A stretch of DNA of 64,000 nt from Shinella granuli (GTDB lineage: Bacteria; Pseudomonadota; Alphaproteobacteria; Rhizobiales; Rhizobiaceae), in assembly GCF_004341885.1 (NCBI RefSeq), contig NZ_SLVX01000012.1, positions 1-64,000 of the forward strand, read 5' to 3'. The position numbers and the translations under genes were made by a program. This document shows, piece after piece, positions 7,184 through 14,836 of the stretch. How positions within the stretch are numbered: the first letter of the stretch is position 1; each line of letters starts with the position of its first letter. The notes below the pieces were generated by a model. That model was not told the DNA's origin, did not search any database, and saw only the letters and a list, made by a program, of their open reading frames with translations.

Positions 7184-7575
7184 TACACCGCCTCTCGGTT
7201 GCCTGCGAAGACCAGCGGAAGCCAGTGCGGCTTGGCATACCGGCGCGTAATGTCCTCTGCGATCGGCATATCGAGAACGCCGCCGTCAAACGAGTATACA
7301 AGCCAGTTTGTCGGTGTCGGCACGATGTCTTCGGAGTCGACAAGGCGGCCCATAGCAGCAACGGCCGCTTCCGACATGTCGGCCCAGATGATGATGTTCT
7401 GGTCTGACTTGCCCCACTGCGCGCTGCCGGAGAAACCGGGAATATCGCGCGCCATCTCGAACAGCGTTACGCCGGAGCGGCGACGCAAGTATGTGGCGAT
7501 GCGGGCCTCGAGCGTGTCCGTGACGTGCTCCCTGGAAAGCAGGCGGGCGGCGAGGTTAAGTTGCGGTTCGGACAT
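7183..7575 (-). CDS. Unknown mobile-element protein upstream of the helicase
   Basis: 130 residues from MSEPQLNLAARLL at 7575; an in-frame ATG at 7608 would add 11 residues. N-terminal helices (RLLSREHVTDTLEARIATYLRRR) are followed by FEMARDIPGFSGSAQWG and a beta-rich part (NIIIWADMSEAAVAAMGRLV). No family is recognised with certainty. It overlaps the upstream gene by about 20 bp and the helicase start by one base, so it is tightly coupled to replication genes and may assist the helicase. Confidence 0.65.
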   Translation of the reverse strand: MSEPQLNLAARLLSREHVTDTLEARIATYLRRRSGVTLFEMARDIPGFSGSAQWGKSDQNIIIWADMSEAAVAAMGRLVDSEDIVPTPTNWLVYSFDGGVLDMPIAEDITRRYAKPHWLPLVFAGNREAV

Positions 7576-7786
7576 GGCGCAGGGCCTCCAATGCGATGCG
7601 GTCGACAACGACCGGCGGAAAGGTAACTATGGATTGGCCGTGGTGCTTCGGCCCGTAGACCCGCCAGCCACCTTGGCCTTCGACCAGCTTGAGGTCACGA
7701 ATGCGCATGCCGTCGTCTGTCTCCAGATCGAAGCGCGCAACAGTGTTGCCGCCCGGCGGGACCGGGCGGAGCGATAAGATTTTCAT
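7556..7786 (-). CDS. Small conserved mobile-element protein, SpoVG-like layout
   Basis: 76 residues from MKILSLRPVPPGGN at 7786. The pattern is a single beta-rich domain: LSLRPVPPGGNTVARFDLE, MRIRDLKLVEGQGGWRVYGP, and a last helix VVVDRIALEALRH. It resembles the short single-stranded-DNA-binding-like or SpoVG-like proteins often found in rhizobial prophages; this is a resemblance, not an assignment. It is third in the alpA operon. Confidence 0.6.
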   Translation of the reverse strand: MKILSLRPVPPGGNTVARFDLETDDGMRIRDLKLVEGQGGWRVYGPKHHGQSIVTFPPVVVDRIALEALRHVRTAT

Positions 7787-7808
7787 GGTGGTCCCTGTGG
7801 TTAGGCGG

Positions 7809-8165
7809 TTAAGTCGTGCCTCGCGACGCGGCCCTCGCGGCAATTTTCTTACGCAGGCGTCTCACGGTGGCAAAACGGTCACGAGGACGGTTCCTGTACT
7901 TCTCATAATGCGCGTCCTGATCTGCCCAATCCGCAACAAGTATCTGCATTAGTTCAGACATCATTGGGGTTGACCTTGACGCGACCTCAGCCAGAATTTC
8001 CTCACGTCGCGCTACTTTCGTTTCTGATAGCGGCCGACTAGCTAACGTGTTGAGCAGATCGTGGTACTCTGCCGATGCGAGAAGCCGCCCGTCCATCACC
8101 GAATTAACGACACCTGCGAAAACGCCGAAGTGCAGTGACTGCTCATTCATATTCACCGTGTTCAT
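7809..8165 (-). CDS. Unknown 118-aa mobile-element protein
   Basis: The start overlaps the AlpA-like gene stop by ATGA, so the two are co-translated. The sequence is helical: MNEQSLHFGVFAGVVNSVMDG, then RREEILAEVASRSTPMMSELMQ and a basic C-terminus (RFATVRRLRKKIAARAASRG). No family is recognised. The basic tail could contact nucleic acid. Confidence 0.6.
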   Translation of the reverse strand: MNTVNMNEQSLHFGVFAGVVNSVMDGRLLASAEYHDLLNTLASRPLSETKVARREEILAEVASRSTPMMSELMQILVADWADQDAHYEKYRNRPRDRFATVRRLRKKIAARAASRGTT

Positions 8166-8389
8166 GCGGAAGCCCTCGCACCGGCACGATTGTTGTCATT
8201 GGCGAAATCGTAGACCGCAGTTCGGCGCGTCCCAGAAAGCCAACGGTCGAGTTCATCTTTCGTGTAGCGTACGGCTCCGCCAATCTTCAGGTAGACTGGA
8301 CCGGAGCCCGTCATCCGCGTCTTGTTGAGCCATGATGCCGATTTGCTAATATATTCTGCCGCAATCGCGGTCGTCATAAGCTGTGTCAT
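8162..8389 (-). CDS. AlpA/excisionase-family HTH regulator
   Basis: 75 residues with the family pattern: AIAAEYISKSASWLNKTRMT (helix-turn-helix), GPVYLKIGGAVRYTKDELDRWL (wing and last helix). Such proteins act as excision factors for the neighbouring integrase or as activators of it (P4 AlpA type). It lies 114 bp from the integrase stop and is the first gene of the long leftward operon that ends with the helicase, so it may set the switch between integration and replication. Confidence 0.85.
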   Translation of the reverse strand: MTQLMTTAIAAEYISKSASWLNKTRMTGSGPVYLKIGGAVRYTKDELDRWLSGTRRTAVYDFANDNNRAGARASA

Positions 8390-8503
8390 TCTCCCTCCGT
8401 CATGTGTCCTGCAACTCTAATGTAGTACTGAGAGCCAGTTTTTTCCGTGCAACCCTCTATCAACTTAGTGCTGGCGAATTCGGTCAAGTGCTAAGCGGCT
8501 TTT

Positions 8504-9583
8504 TCATTTTTTTTCAGACGCCACATCCAGCCACGGCCAGTTGTCATACTTGTCGCCCGTCTGGCGGAGGTGCGTGTAGCGCTGCAGGGAATTCCATGAA
8601 CGATGGCCGGAGACGCTGGCGGCGAGGGGGATCGTGCGCCCCATCTCAAAGAGGCGCGACACGCCCTCGTGTCTCAGGTCGTGGAAATGCAGATCCTTGA
8701 TGTCAAGGAACTGGCACGCTCGAGTAAAGCCGCCCGAGATTGCGTCGGTGCCGTACGGGAAAATTCGATCCTTCTCCCGCGGCATAGACAGGGCGATGCG
8801 GAGTGCTTCCGGCGGAAGCTCCACCCAAACGTCATTGCCCTTCTTCTGGCCCGGATGCTTCATGTCGCGCACCAGCACACGGCTATGCTGCTCATCCAGG
8901 TCAGCCCACTTTATACGAGTTATCTCCTCTTGGCGGCGTGTCGAGAACAGCGCGAAGGCGATGATCTTGTGCATCGGCGCAGAATTGTGCGCTCTCGACT
9001 GCCTTTCGACGAAGAAGCTCATGAGAGCATCCAACTCGGCAAGGGTGGGCCGCCTGTCGCGCTTTGCCGACTTGGAAATCGTTTCTTGTCGCGACAGCGC
9101 AGACTTCGCCGCCTGCATCGCCTGATAGTCCAGCGGTATGTCCCATAGCGTCTTCGCGTCCTTAAAGACGGCCGAGACATGAGAGATATAGTTGCCGACT
9201 GTTTGTGGCTGCCTGCCGCCGTCGAGAAGCTCCCGCGCGAACGCGGAGATGTCGCTGGCCTTGATTGTCGAGCACTCCATCGCAGCGATGTTGTACTGCT
9301 TCACGGATCGCAAACATTGTGCCTTCGTCCGACCGATGTCCTTCTTCTCCTGCACATACCGGTCGATCGCTTGAGCTAGCGTGAACGAGGGGAGGGCAAG
9401 GCGTTCAAGGGCGCCGGGTTTGTCGAGCTCGCCCTCGCGAAATCGGATCCAAGCCTCAGCCTCGCGTCTCCGATCGAAGGTCTTTGCTTCCCGCAAAACG
9501 GTCTTCCCGTCTTTCTTCCGTATGATCTGCGCGGTATAACCAAGTGAACCGTCTTTGCGTTTCCGTGCGTTTATCGTGCCCAT
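8504..9583 (-). CDS. Tyrosine recombinase (site-specific integrase) targeting dusA
   Basis: 359 residues from MGTINARKRKDGSLGY at 9583; upstream in-frame ATGs would add sequence unlike integrases. Residues 1-60 form an arm-binding domain (YTAQIIRKKDGKT, FDRRREAEAW). A SAM-like core-binding domain covers about 66-160. The catalytic domain shows Arg in STRRQEE (216/217), HDLRH (His301, Arg304), SGHRSW (His327) and Tyr336 in QRYTH. All catalytic residues are present, so it looks active. It sits beside the 5' end of dusA and reads away from it, the usual layout for dusA-type integrases. Confidence 0.95.
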   Translation of the reverse strand: MGTINARKRKDGSLGYTAQIIRKKDGKTVLREAKTFDRRREAEAWIRFREGELDKPGALERLALPSFTLAQAIDRYVQEKKDIGRTKAQCLRSVKQYNIAAMECSTIKASDISAFARELLDGGRQPQTVGNYISHVSAVFKDAKTLWDIPLDYQAMQAAKSALSRQETISKSAKRDRRPTLAELDALMSFFVERQSRAHNSAPMHKIIAFALFSTRRQEEITRIKWADLDEQHSRVLVRDMKHPGQKKGNDVWVELPPEALRIALSMPREKDRIFPYGTDAISGGFTRACQFLDIKDLHFHDLRHEGVSRLFEMGRTIPLAASVSGHRSWNSLQRYTHLRQTGDKYDNWPWLDVASEKK

Positions 9584-9584
9584 G

Positions 9585-9625
9585 TCGGTACAACATTCCT
9601 CTGATCGGTACGACATTGTTGTACC
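9585..9625. promoter_or_regulatory. GGTAC direct and inverted repeats at the integrase promoter
   Basis: TCGGTACAACATT (9585-9597) and TCGGTACGACATT (9605-9617) are direct repeats exactly 20 bp apart, followed by the inverted copy GTTGTACC (9618-9625). They lie just upstream of the integrase ATG. The GGTAC core is the same as in the array at 5643-5876, suggesting one element-encoded protein binds both. Confidence 0.55.
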
Positions 9626-9697
9626 TGACAGTGAAAAATGGTGCAACACGCGGAAAAACGCTGACAAAACTGGAAACATTCTCAGGCCGCTAAGATT

Positions 9698-10765
9698 TTG
9701 AATTTCTACGAAAAAGCCGTAAAATCAAGCACCCCGGTGTTCGCCACCGCGCCGATGATCGACTGGTCCGACCGGCATTATCGTGTCTTCGCGCGGCAGC
9801 TCACGAAGAACGCGCTGCTCTTCACCGAGATGATCGTCGCCGATGCGATCCTGCGCGGCGATCGCGACCGGCTGCTCGGCTTCGACGCGGTGGAACAGCC
9901 CGTCGTGCTGCAGCTCGGCGGCAACGATCCGGCAAAGCTCGCCGAGGCGGCGCGGATCGGCGAGGGGTTCGGCTATGCCGAGATCAACCTCAATGTCGGC
10001 TGCCCCTCGGACCGGGTGCAATCCGGCACGTTCGGCGCCTGCCTGATGCGCGAGCCGCAGCTCGTGGCGGACTGCGTGGCGGCGATGAAGGCGGCGGTCG
10101 CCATTCCCGTCACCGTCAAGTGCCGCATCGGCGTCGACGACCAGGACCCCGAGGTGGCGCTGCGCGACCTCGTCTCGCGCGTGACGCGCGCCGGGACGGA
10201 CGCCGTCTGGGTCCATGCGCGCAAGGCCTGGCTGCAGGGGCTCTCGCCGAAGGAGAACCGGGACATCCCGCCGCTCGACTACGGCCTCGTGCGCCGGCTG
10301 AAGGCGGAGAACCCCAACCTTTTCGTCGGGCTCAATGGCGGGCTCCACACTTTGGACCAGGCGCTCGAAGAGATGACGGGGCTGGACGGCGTCATGCTCG
10401 GACGGGCTGCGTATCAGGATAGCGGCATCCTGACGGGCGTGGACGATCTTTTTCCGCATCCGCTTCGGGCAGGCGATGAGCCGTCCGGTCCTGTCGCCCG
10501 TCCGCAGGCGCTTTCCGCCGACGACTGGGAGGCGGTGCGGGATGCGATGATGGCCTATGCAGGCGGGGTGATCGCCCGGGGCGGCCGGGTGGCGCATGTG
10601 ACGCGGCACATGATCGGGCTCTTCCAGGGTTTTCCAGGCGCGCGAAAATACCGGCAGGTCCTTTCGACCGACGCGACGAAGCCGGGGGCGGGGCCGGAGG
10701 TGATCGCCGCGGCCTTCGCGGCGGTGCTGTCGGCGCGAGCCGAGACGGCCGCGGCGGCGGAGTAG
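9698..10765 (+). CDS. dusA: tRNA-dihydrouridine synthase A, 5' end supplied by the element
   Basis: 355 residues of an FMN-dependent TIM-barrel enzyme that reduces uridine to dihydrouridine in the tRNA D-loop. Key parts are APMIDWSDRHYR, EINLNVGCPSDRVQSGTFGACLM with the catalytic Cys, VTVKCRIGVDD, VWVHARKAW, LNGG and MLGRAAY. The start is a TTG at 9698. The first 12 or so codons are AT-rich and unlike the GC-rich remainder, which suggests integration replaced the native 5' end while rebuilding a functional start. The att core should lie around 9730-9785. Confidence 0.95.
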   Translation: MNFYEKAVKSSTPVFATAPMIDWSDRHYRVFARQLTKNALLFTEMIVADAILRGDRDRLLGFDAVEQPVVLQLGGNDPAKLAEAARIGEGFGYAEINLNVGCPSDRVQSGTFGACLMREPQLVADCVAAMKAAVAIPVTVKCRIGVDDQDPEVALRDLVSRVTRAGTDAVWVHARKAWLQGLSPKENRDIPPLDYGLVRRLKAENPNLFVGLNGGLHTLDQALEEMTGLDGVMLGRAAYQDSGILTGVDDLFPHPLRAGDEPSGPVARPQALSADDWEAVRDAMMAYAGGVIARGGRVAHVTRHMIGLFQGFPGARKYRQVLSTDATKPGAGPEVIAAAFAAVLSARAETAAAAE

Positions 10766-10867
10766 CGCTTTCTGTGCATCGCCTTGGCCTGACCACAATT
10801 TCGTCCCCTCGGGGTCGGAGACTTTGCTAGACAGACGACGCAGTACTAAAGACGGACAGGTGGCCGC

Positions 10868-11473
10868 GTGATCGATCCCTACGCCATGCTCGGACTAGAG
10901 CGCGATGCCGACGACAACCAGGTGAAGGCGGCCTACCGCAAGGCCGCCAAGGGCATGCACCCCGATTCCGGCGGCGACGCGGACCAGTTCGCCCGCCTGC
11001 AGACCTGCTACGACCTCCTGCGCGACCCTGTGCGCCGCAAGGTCTTCGACGACACCGGCTTCGACCCGCAGCTCGCCGATCCGCGCGACCTCAAGGGCCT
11101 GATGCTGCTCGAGCCGCTGGTCAACGACGTGATCCTCGACGAGCGCGAGCCCGGCAGCTTCGATCCGCTGGCGGCGATGCGGCGAAAGCTCTCCGACGAC
11201 ATCGTCAAGAGCCGCTTCCACATCCTCGAGCTGGAGCGCCACCGCAACCGCGTGCGCCAGCATATCGACCGGCTCGGCCGCAAGGCCGGCACGGATTTTC
11301 TCGGCTCCATGCTGCGCGCCCGCTCGCAGTCGATCACCGAGGCGATCCGCAATGCGGAGGGGCAGATCCAGGCCATCGAGCAGGCCTATTCCATGCTGGA
11401 AGGCTATTCCTACGAACTGGCCGTCGCGCTCGAACCCCTTTCCGTCGCGGTGAAGGGCGAGGCGGCGGAATAG
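10868..11473 (+). CDS. DnaJ-domain protein
   Basis: 201 residues. An N-terminal J domain (residues 3-67) has the HPD tripeptide in GMHPDSGGDADQFARL and would stimulate a DnaK ATPase. The remainder lacks the Gly/Phe and zinc-finger regions of true DnaJ. It is helical (DDIVKSRFHILELERHRNRVRQ, and the segment up to EGQIQAIEQAYSMLEGY). It is a type III J protein of unknown client. It follows dusA by about 100 bp on the same strand. Confidence 0.85.
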   Translation: MIDPYAMLGLERDADDNQVKAAYRKAAKGMHPDSGGDADQFARLQTCYDLLRDPVRRKVFDDTGFDPQLADPRDLKGLMLLEPLVNDVILDEREPGSFDPLAAMRRKLSDDIVKSRFHILELERHRNRVRQHIDRLGRKAGTDFLGSMLRARSQSITEAIRNAEGQIQAIEQAYSMLEGYSYELAVALEPLSVAVKGEAAE

Positions 11474-11487
11474 GCCGGCCGCGCATC

Positions 11488-11901
11488 TCAAACCGTCAGC
11501 GGCGGCTCGCCGCCCTCGTATCGCACCGGCGGCTTTTTCGCCCGCGCGGCGGCGAAGGCGCGGAACTCGGCGAGCGCTAGGAGCGGGCGGGCGACCTCCA
11601 CCGCGGCATCCTGAAGGGCGCGGGTCTCGCGGTAGGGCGAGGCGAAGGAGAGCTTGCCCCGGGAATTGCCGAGATCCCTGATATCGCGCGCCACCGCGAC
11701 GAAGTCGTCGAACAGGCGGCGCTGCGCCGCGTCGAGATTGGCGAGGCAGCAGGGCTCCTGCGTGTCGTGGAAGAACCAGGCGCAGCGCCCCTGGCGGCGG
11801 CAGGCGCGGATGCGGCAGACGCGCTGCGGCAGGGCCAGCATCTCGGCCGCGCGGGCGAGCAGGTGACGGTCGGGCGGGGGAAGCTGGTACGTCCTGGGCA
11901 T
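11488..11901 (-). CDS. Conserved protein of unknown function, Cys-rich N-terminus
   Basis: 137 residues from MPRTYQLPPPDRHLLARAAE at 11901. Four or five cysteines lie within residues 28-52 (VCRIRACRRQGRCAWFF, then EPCCLANL), a possible metal site. The rest is helical (LFDDFVAVARDIRDL, AAVEVARPLLALAEFRAFAAA). No function is known. It converges with the J-domain gene with a 14-bp gap. Confidence 0.65.
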   Translation of the reverse strand: MPRTYQLPPPDRHLLARAAEMLALPQRVCRIRACRRQGRCAWFFHDTQEPCCLANLDAAQRRLFDDFVAVARDIRDLGNSRGKLSFASPYRETRALQDAAVEVARPLLALAEFRAFAAARAKKPPVRYEGGEPPLTV

Positions 11902-12704
11902 CGGGGCTCCTCTGAGATGGGGGAGGCGGGCCCGGGGGCGCAAAGACGCCGCGTCCGGCGCTCGCTCCGGCCTTGAAGTCGTGTGGACACAGGTCCGCAT
12001 CGCCGCGCGTGGAAAAGGGTCACGCCGGGGTCTGCGCATCGGGTTTCGGACGGGGCGCTGGAAGTCGCCGGGTCAGAAATCTGTATATGACGCCTTTCAG
12101 CGCCCCGTTCGGCGGTTTTTGCCCGCGACTTGGGTCTCTCTGCAAAGGCCGGGCGCAGGAATGTTGGCCGCCGGTTTCCGGGGCGGGTTCTGTCCGGTTT
12201 TGCGCGCCGGGCGGGCTCGCCTTGAGCCCGGTCCGGACGGAAAGGTTTTTTACGCCTTTCCCGGGAAAACGCCGCTCCGGCGGACGATGCCGACGCATCC
12301 GTCACGCCCGGCCTCCTTGTGTGCCGCACAGGCACGCCCGACGCGCCGTCCGGGGCTGAAACGACAGGGCCGGTCCGACGCCCCGCCGCTTCCCCCGTGT
12401 CGCCGGAGGGAGACCATTTTCCGCGAGCCCCCTTGGCGACGGCTTACGTCCGTCCCCCGCCAAAAGCGCCGCCCCCGCCTCGCCGCAACGCCTTGCGGTG
12501 TATCCGCGGCGGGATGAGGGGAGTATGGCATGGGTGGGTGGGGGTGGGGAAAATTGGGGTCCCCGCCACGCCGCCGCACTTCAAAAAACGAACGTTATAG
12601 TCGCTTGTAGAAAAATGGTTGTAACTTTCCTCACTCTTGGGTTGCGCTATCGCGCGCTAGTTATATTAATTTGAGATTATTTCATATTTTTCTGGGAGGC
12701 AGTT
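11902..12704. other. 803-bp non-coding stretch before the AT-rich island
   Basis: The open frames here in all directions have no recognisable protein pattern and overlap each other, as expected of GC-rich spacer. Composition turns sharply AT-rich from about 12600, just before the next gene. An AT-rich promoter-like stretch (GTTATATTAATTTGAGATTA) lies about 30-45 bp before the GTG at 12705. No direct repeats that could mark an island boundary were found by eye. Confidence 0.5.
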
Positions 12705-14802
12705 GTGAGAATAAGTCGGCTAGATATAAAAAATTTTCGTGGGATAAATCTCCTTAAAATGAATGGTCTGGGCGATACTATTATTATTGCAGGCCAAAAT
12801 GGTTCCGGTAAGTCTTGTATATTTGATGCGATAAGGCTTCTTAAGTCCTCTTACGGGGGTTATCAATATAATGAATGGCAGCAATTTTTTTGGGGAGTTT
12901 CAAATACAACTTCATGGTCCGGCAAAAAATTTGAAAGGACTATTTAATAATCCAAATAAAAGAATAGAAATAGAATGTGATTTTCAACTCAGAAATAGAG
13001 AGCGTGAATATATATTAGAAAATTGCCGAGAACTTTTGGAGGAAACTATATGGCATGGGGTATTACCTGAGGCATTTCAGTGGGGAGGTTATCGAAAGGC
13101 GAGTTTTTCAACCCAGTTCCGGGACAGACAGCCAGAAGTTGACGAGAAGATGGAAGAAAAGCTTCCTGAGCTACTTAGGGAAGTTGAGAGCAGTTTTGTG
13201 ACCGGAGGAATTCGTATCGATGAAAGTGGACACGTTGATGTGATGCCCTCGATACTTTTGGAGCTAGCATTCAGTAACTACCGCCCACGCCATATCGGGG
13301 TGGTAGATTTTCATGGAGCTCAGAGACATTACGGCCGAGAATTAGTACAGGGAATTAACCTTAATTTGGATCAGCAAAATCAAAATTACAGCCAGCATGC
13401 ACTTTATAATTACAATAATAAGTATGCAAATGTTAAAAGTGAAATGGCCGGAAACTACATAAAGGAATTGCTTTCCGAAAAAGCCTCAAGCGAAAAATGT
13501 AGTCAAGATCACACATTGACAGAGGCTCTAAAAAATCTGTTTTCTACGTTCTTCCCAGACAAAGAGTTTCTTGGTCCTCAGCCAACGGCTGATGGGAGTC
13601 TCTCATTTCCTGTTCGAACGGCGTCGGGTAGCATTCATGACCTTGATGAGCTGAGTTCCGGTGAGAAGGAGATTCTATATGGATATCTAAGAATAAGAAG
13701 TTCTGCCCCAGCAAACTCAATAATCTTGTTAGATGAACCGGAGCTTCATCTTAATCCAAGGTTAATTCGGGGTCTTCCCGAATTCTACCGGGAGCATTTA
13801 GGGGAGACCCTGAGTAATCAGCTTTGGCTTGTTACACATTCAGACAGCCTGATTCGTGAAGCTATGGGAAAGGCTGGGTTCAACATTTTCCACATGTTGC
13901 CTTCAACCGCCGAGAATGTGGAGCAATCTCAACTTAAATCTATGAGCGCGACTGGCGATTTGGAGTTGGCGCTAGCTGACTTAGTAGGTGATCTTGCTGC
14001 CTATAGACCGGGTGGAAAATGTGTAATCTTAGAAGGTGGCGGGGACACCGACTTTGATAAGACCTTGTTGCAAAGATTATTTCCTGATGAGTTGCGCGGA
14101 ATCAACCTTGTTTCGGGAAGTAATAAAAATAAGGTCACGTCTTTGCATGAGATACTTGGCAGAGCTTATAGAGAGGGAAGTCTATCGACAAAATTTTACG
14201 CCATAACTGATATGGATAGCGACGAAGTCGATATTCAAGCGGAAGGTGTCGGAAAGTTTTCTTGGGACGTTTACCATATAGAAAATTATCTATTGGATGA
14301 AGAGGTTATCTCTTATGTAGTTAATTCTATGCTTGATAAGCCAAAATTTTCTGTTGAGCATGTACTGAATGAGCTAAAAAAATCTGCAGCAGAAGTTCTT
14401 CCGGGAGTGATAACTCATCGCCTTCGCGTTCATCTCGGAGGGTTGTTGATTCGGTCAATAAATCTTTCTTTTGATCCAAAAATTTTTGATATATCTGAAG
14501 CTTTTTATGAAATAATACAGATGAGCTCAGAAAAAATATCACGTGTTGTTTCGAGTGAAGCGACACTAGATAGGATAAAGGAGGAGCAGGAAAGGATTTC
14601 AAAAGATTTTGACGGTATTTTCTCTGATAATTCATGGAGAAGTAAAATTCCGGGGCGTGAAATACTTAAGAGATATTTTTCAAGTTGCGGTATTTCCGCC
14701 AACTATAACCTATTTCGAAATTTAGTTGTCAACAGAATGGCTGAGCTTAGCCGTAAGCCCCTCGGCATGGCCAGCGTTCTGGAGAAAATAGCGAAAGATT
14801 AG
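12705..14802 (+). CDS. OLD-type ATPase with TOPRIM/DUF4435-like domain, frameshifted at a T7 run
   Basis: Two overlapping frames make one protein of about 699 codons. The first (GTG 12705, with GGGAGG six bases upstream) holds MRISRLDIKNFRGIN and Walker A GQNGSGKS (residues 30-37). The second, entered one base later, carries LDELSSGEKEILYGYL (ABC signature), IILLDEPELHLNP (Walker B), LWLVTHSD (H-loop), then CVILEGGGDTDF and ITDMDSDE (TOPRIM acidic residues) and YHIENYLLDEE. Frames join if one T of the T7 at 12885-12891 is skipped. Such SMC-like ATPase-nuclease fusions are anti-phage effectors of the OLD group. It stands alone, with no Gabija-type helicase. The gene is strikingly AT-rich, a mark of horizontal transfer. 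It is either a pseudogene, a sequencing error, or expressed by slippage. Confidence 0.8.
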
Positions 14803-14836
14803 AAGGAATGATCCTATCTTCAGCGGAACTCATTTA

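Larger units (their letters stand above)
267..9750 (-). mobile_element. dusA-integrated capsid-encoding element (phage satellite or truncated prophage)
   Basis: All element genes run leftward away from dusA: integrase, AlpA-like regulator, three small unknowns, RepA-like helicase, 150-aa unknown, HTH protein, portal, protease-capsid fusion, gpW-like joiner. The right junction falls within the first codons of dusA (about 9700-9770), where base composition changes from AT-rich to GC-rich. The left end is masked by an IS and lies outside the window. No terminase, tail, tape-measure or lysis gene is present. The mix of a plasmid-like replication module with only head genes is typical of satellites that make their own small capsids, but a prophage cut by the IS would look the same from here. 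Confidence 0.75.

Noticed and set aside
9584..9697. tRNA gene as the integration target
   Set aside because: No cloverleaf is visible; the integrase lies against the 5' end of dusA, itself a known target.
11973..12600. Several overlapping 90-250-codon frames in the GC-rich spacer
   Set aside because: They overlap on both strands, lack ribosome sites and read as arginine/proline-rich noise.
12705..14802. Gabija or PARIS two-gene system
   Set aside because: Only the ATPase/TOPRIM-like gene is present; flanking genes are the unrelated uvrB and a Cys-rich unknown, with no UvrD-like or AriB-like partner.
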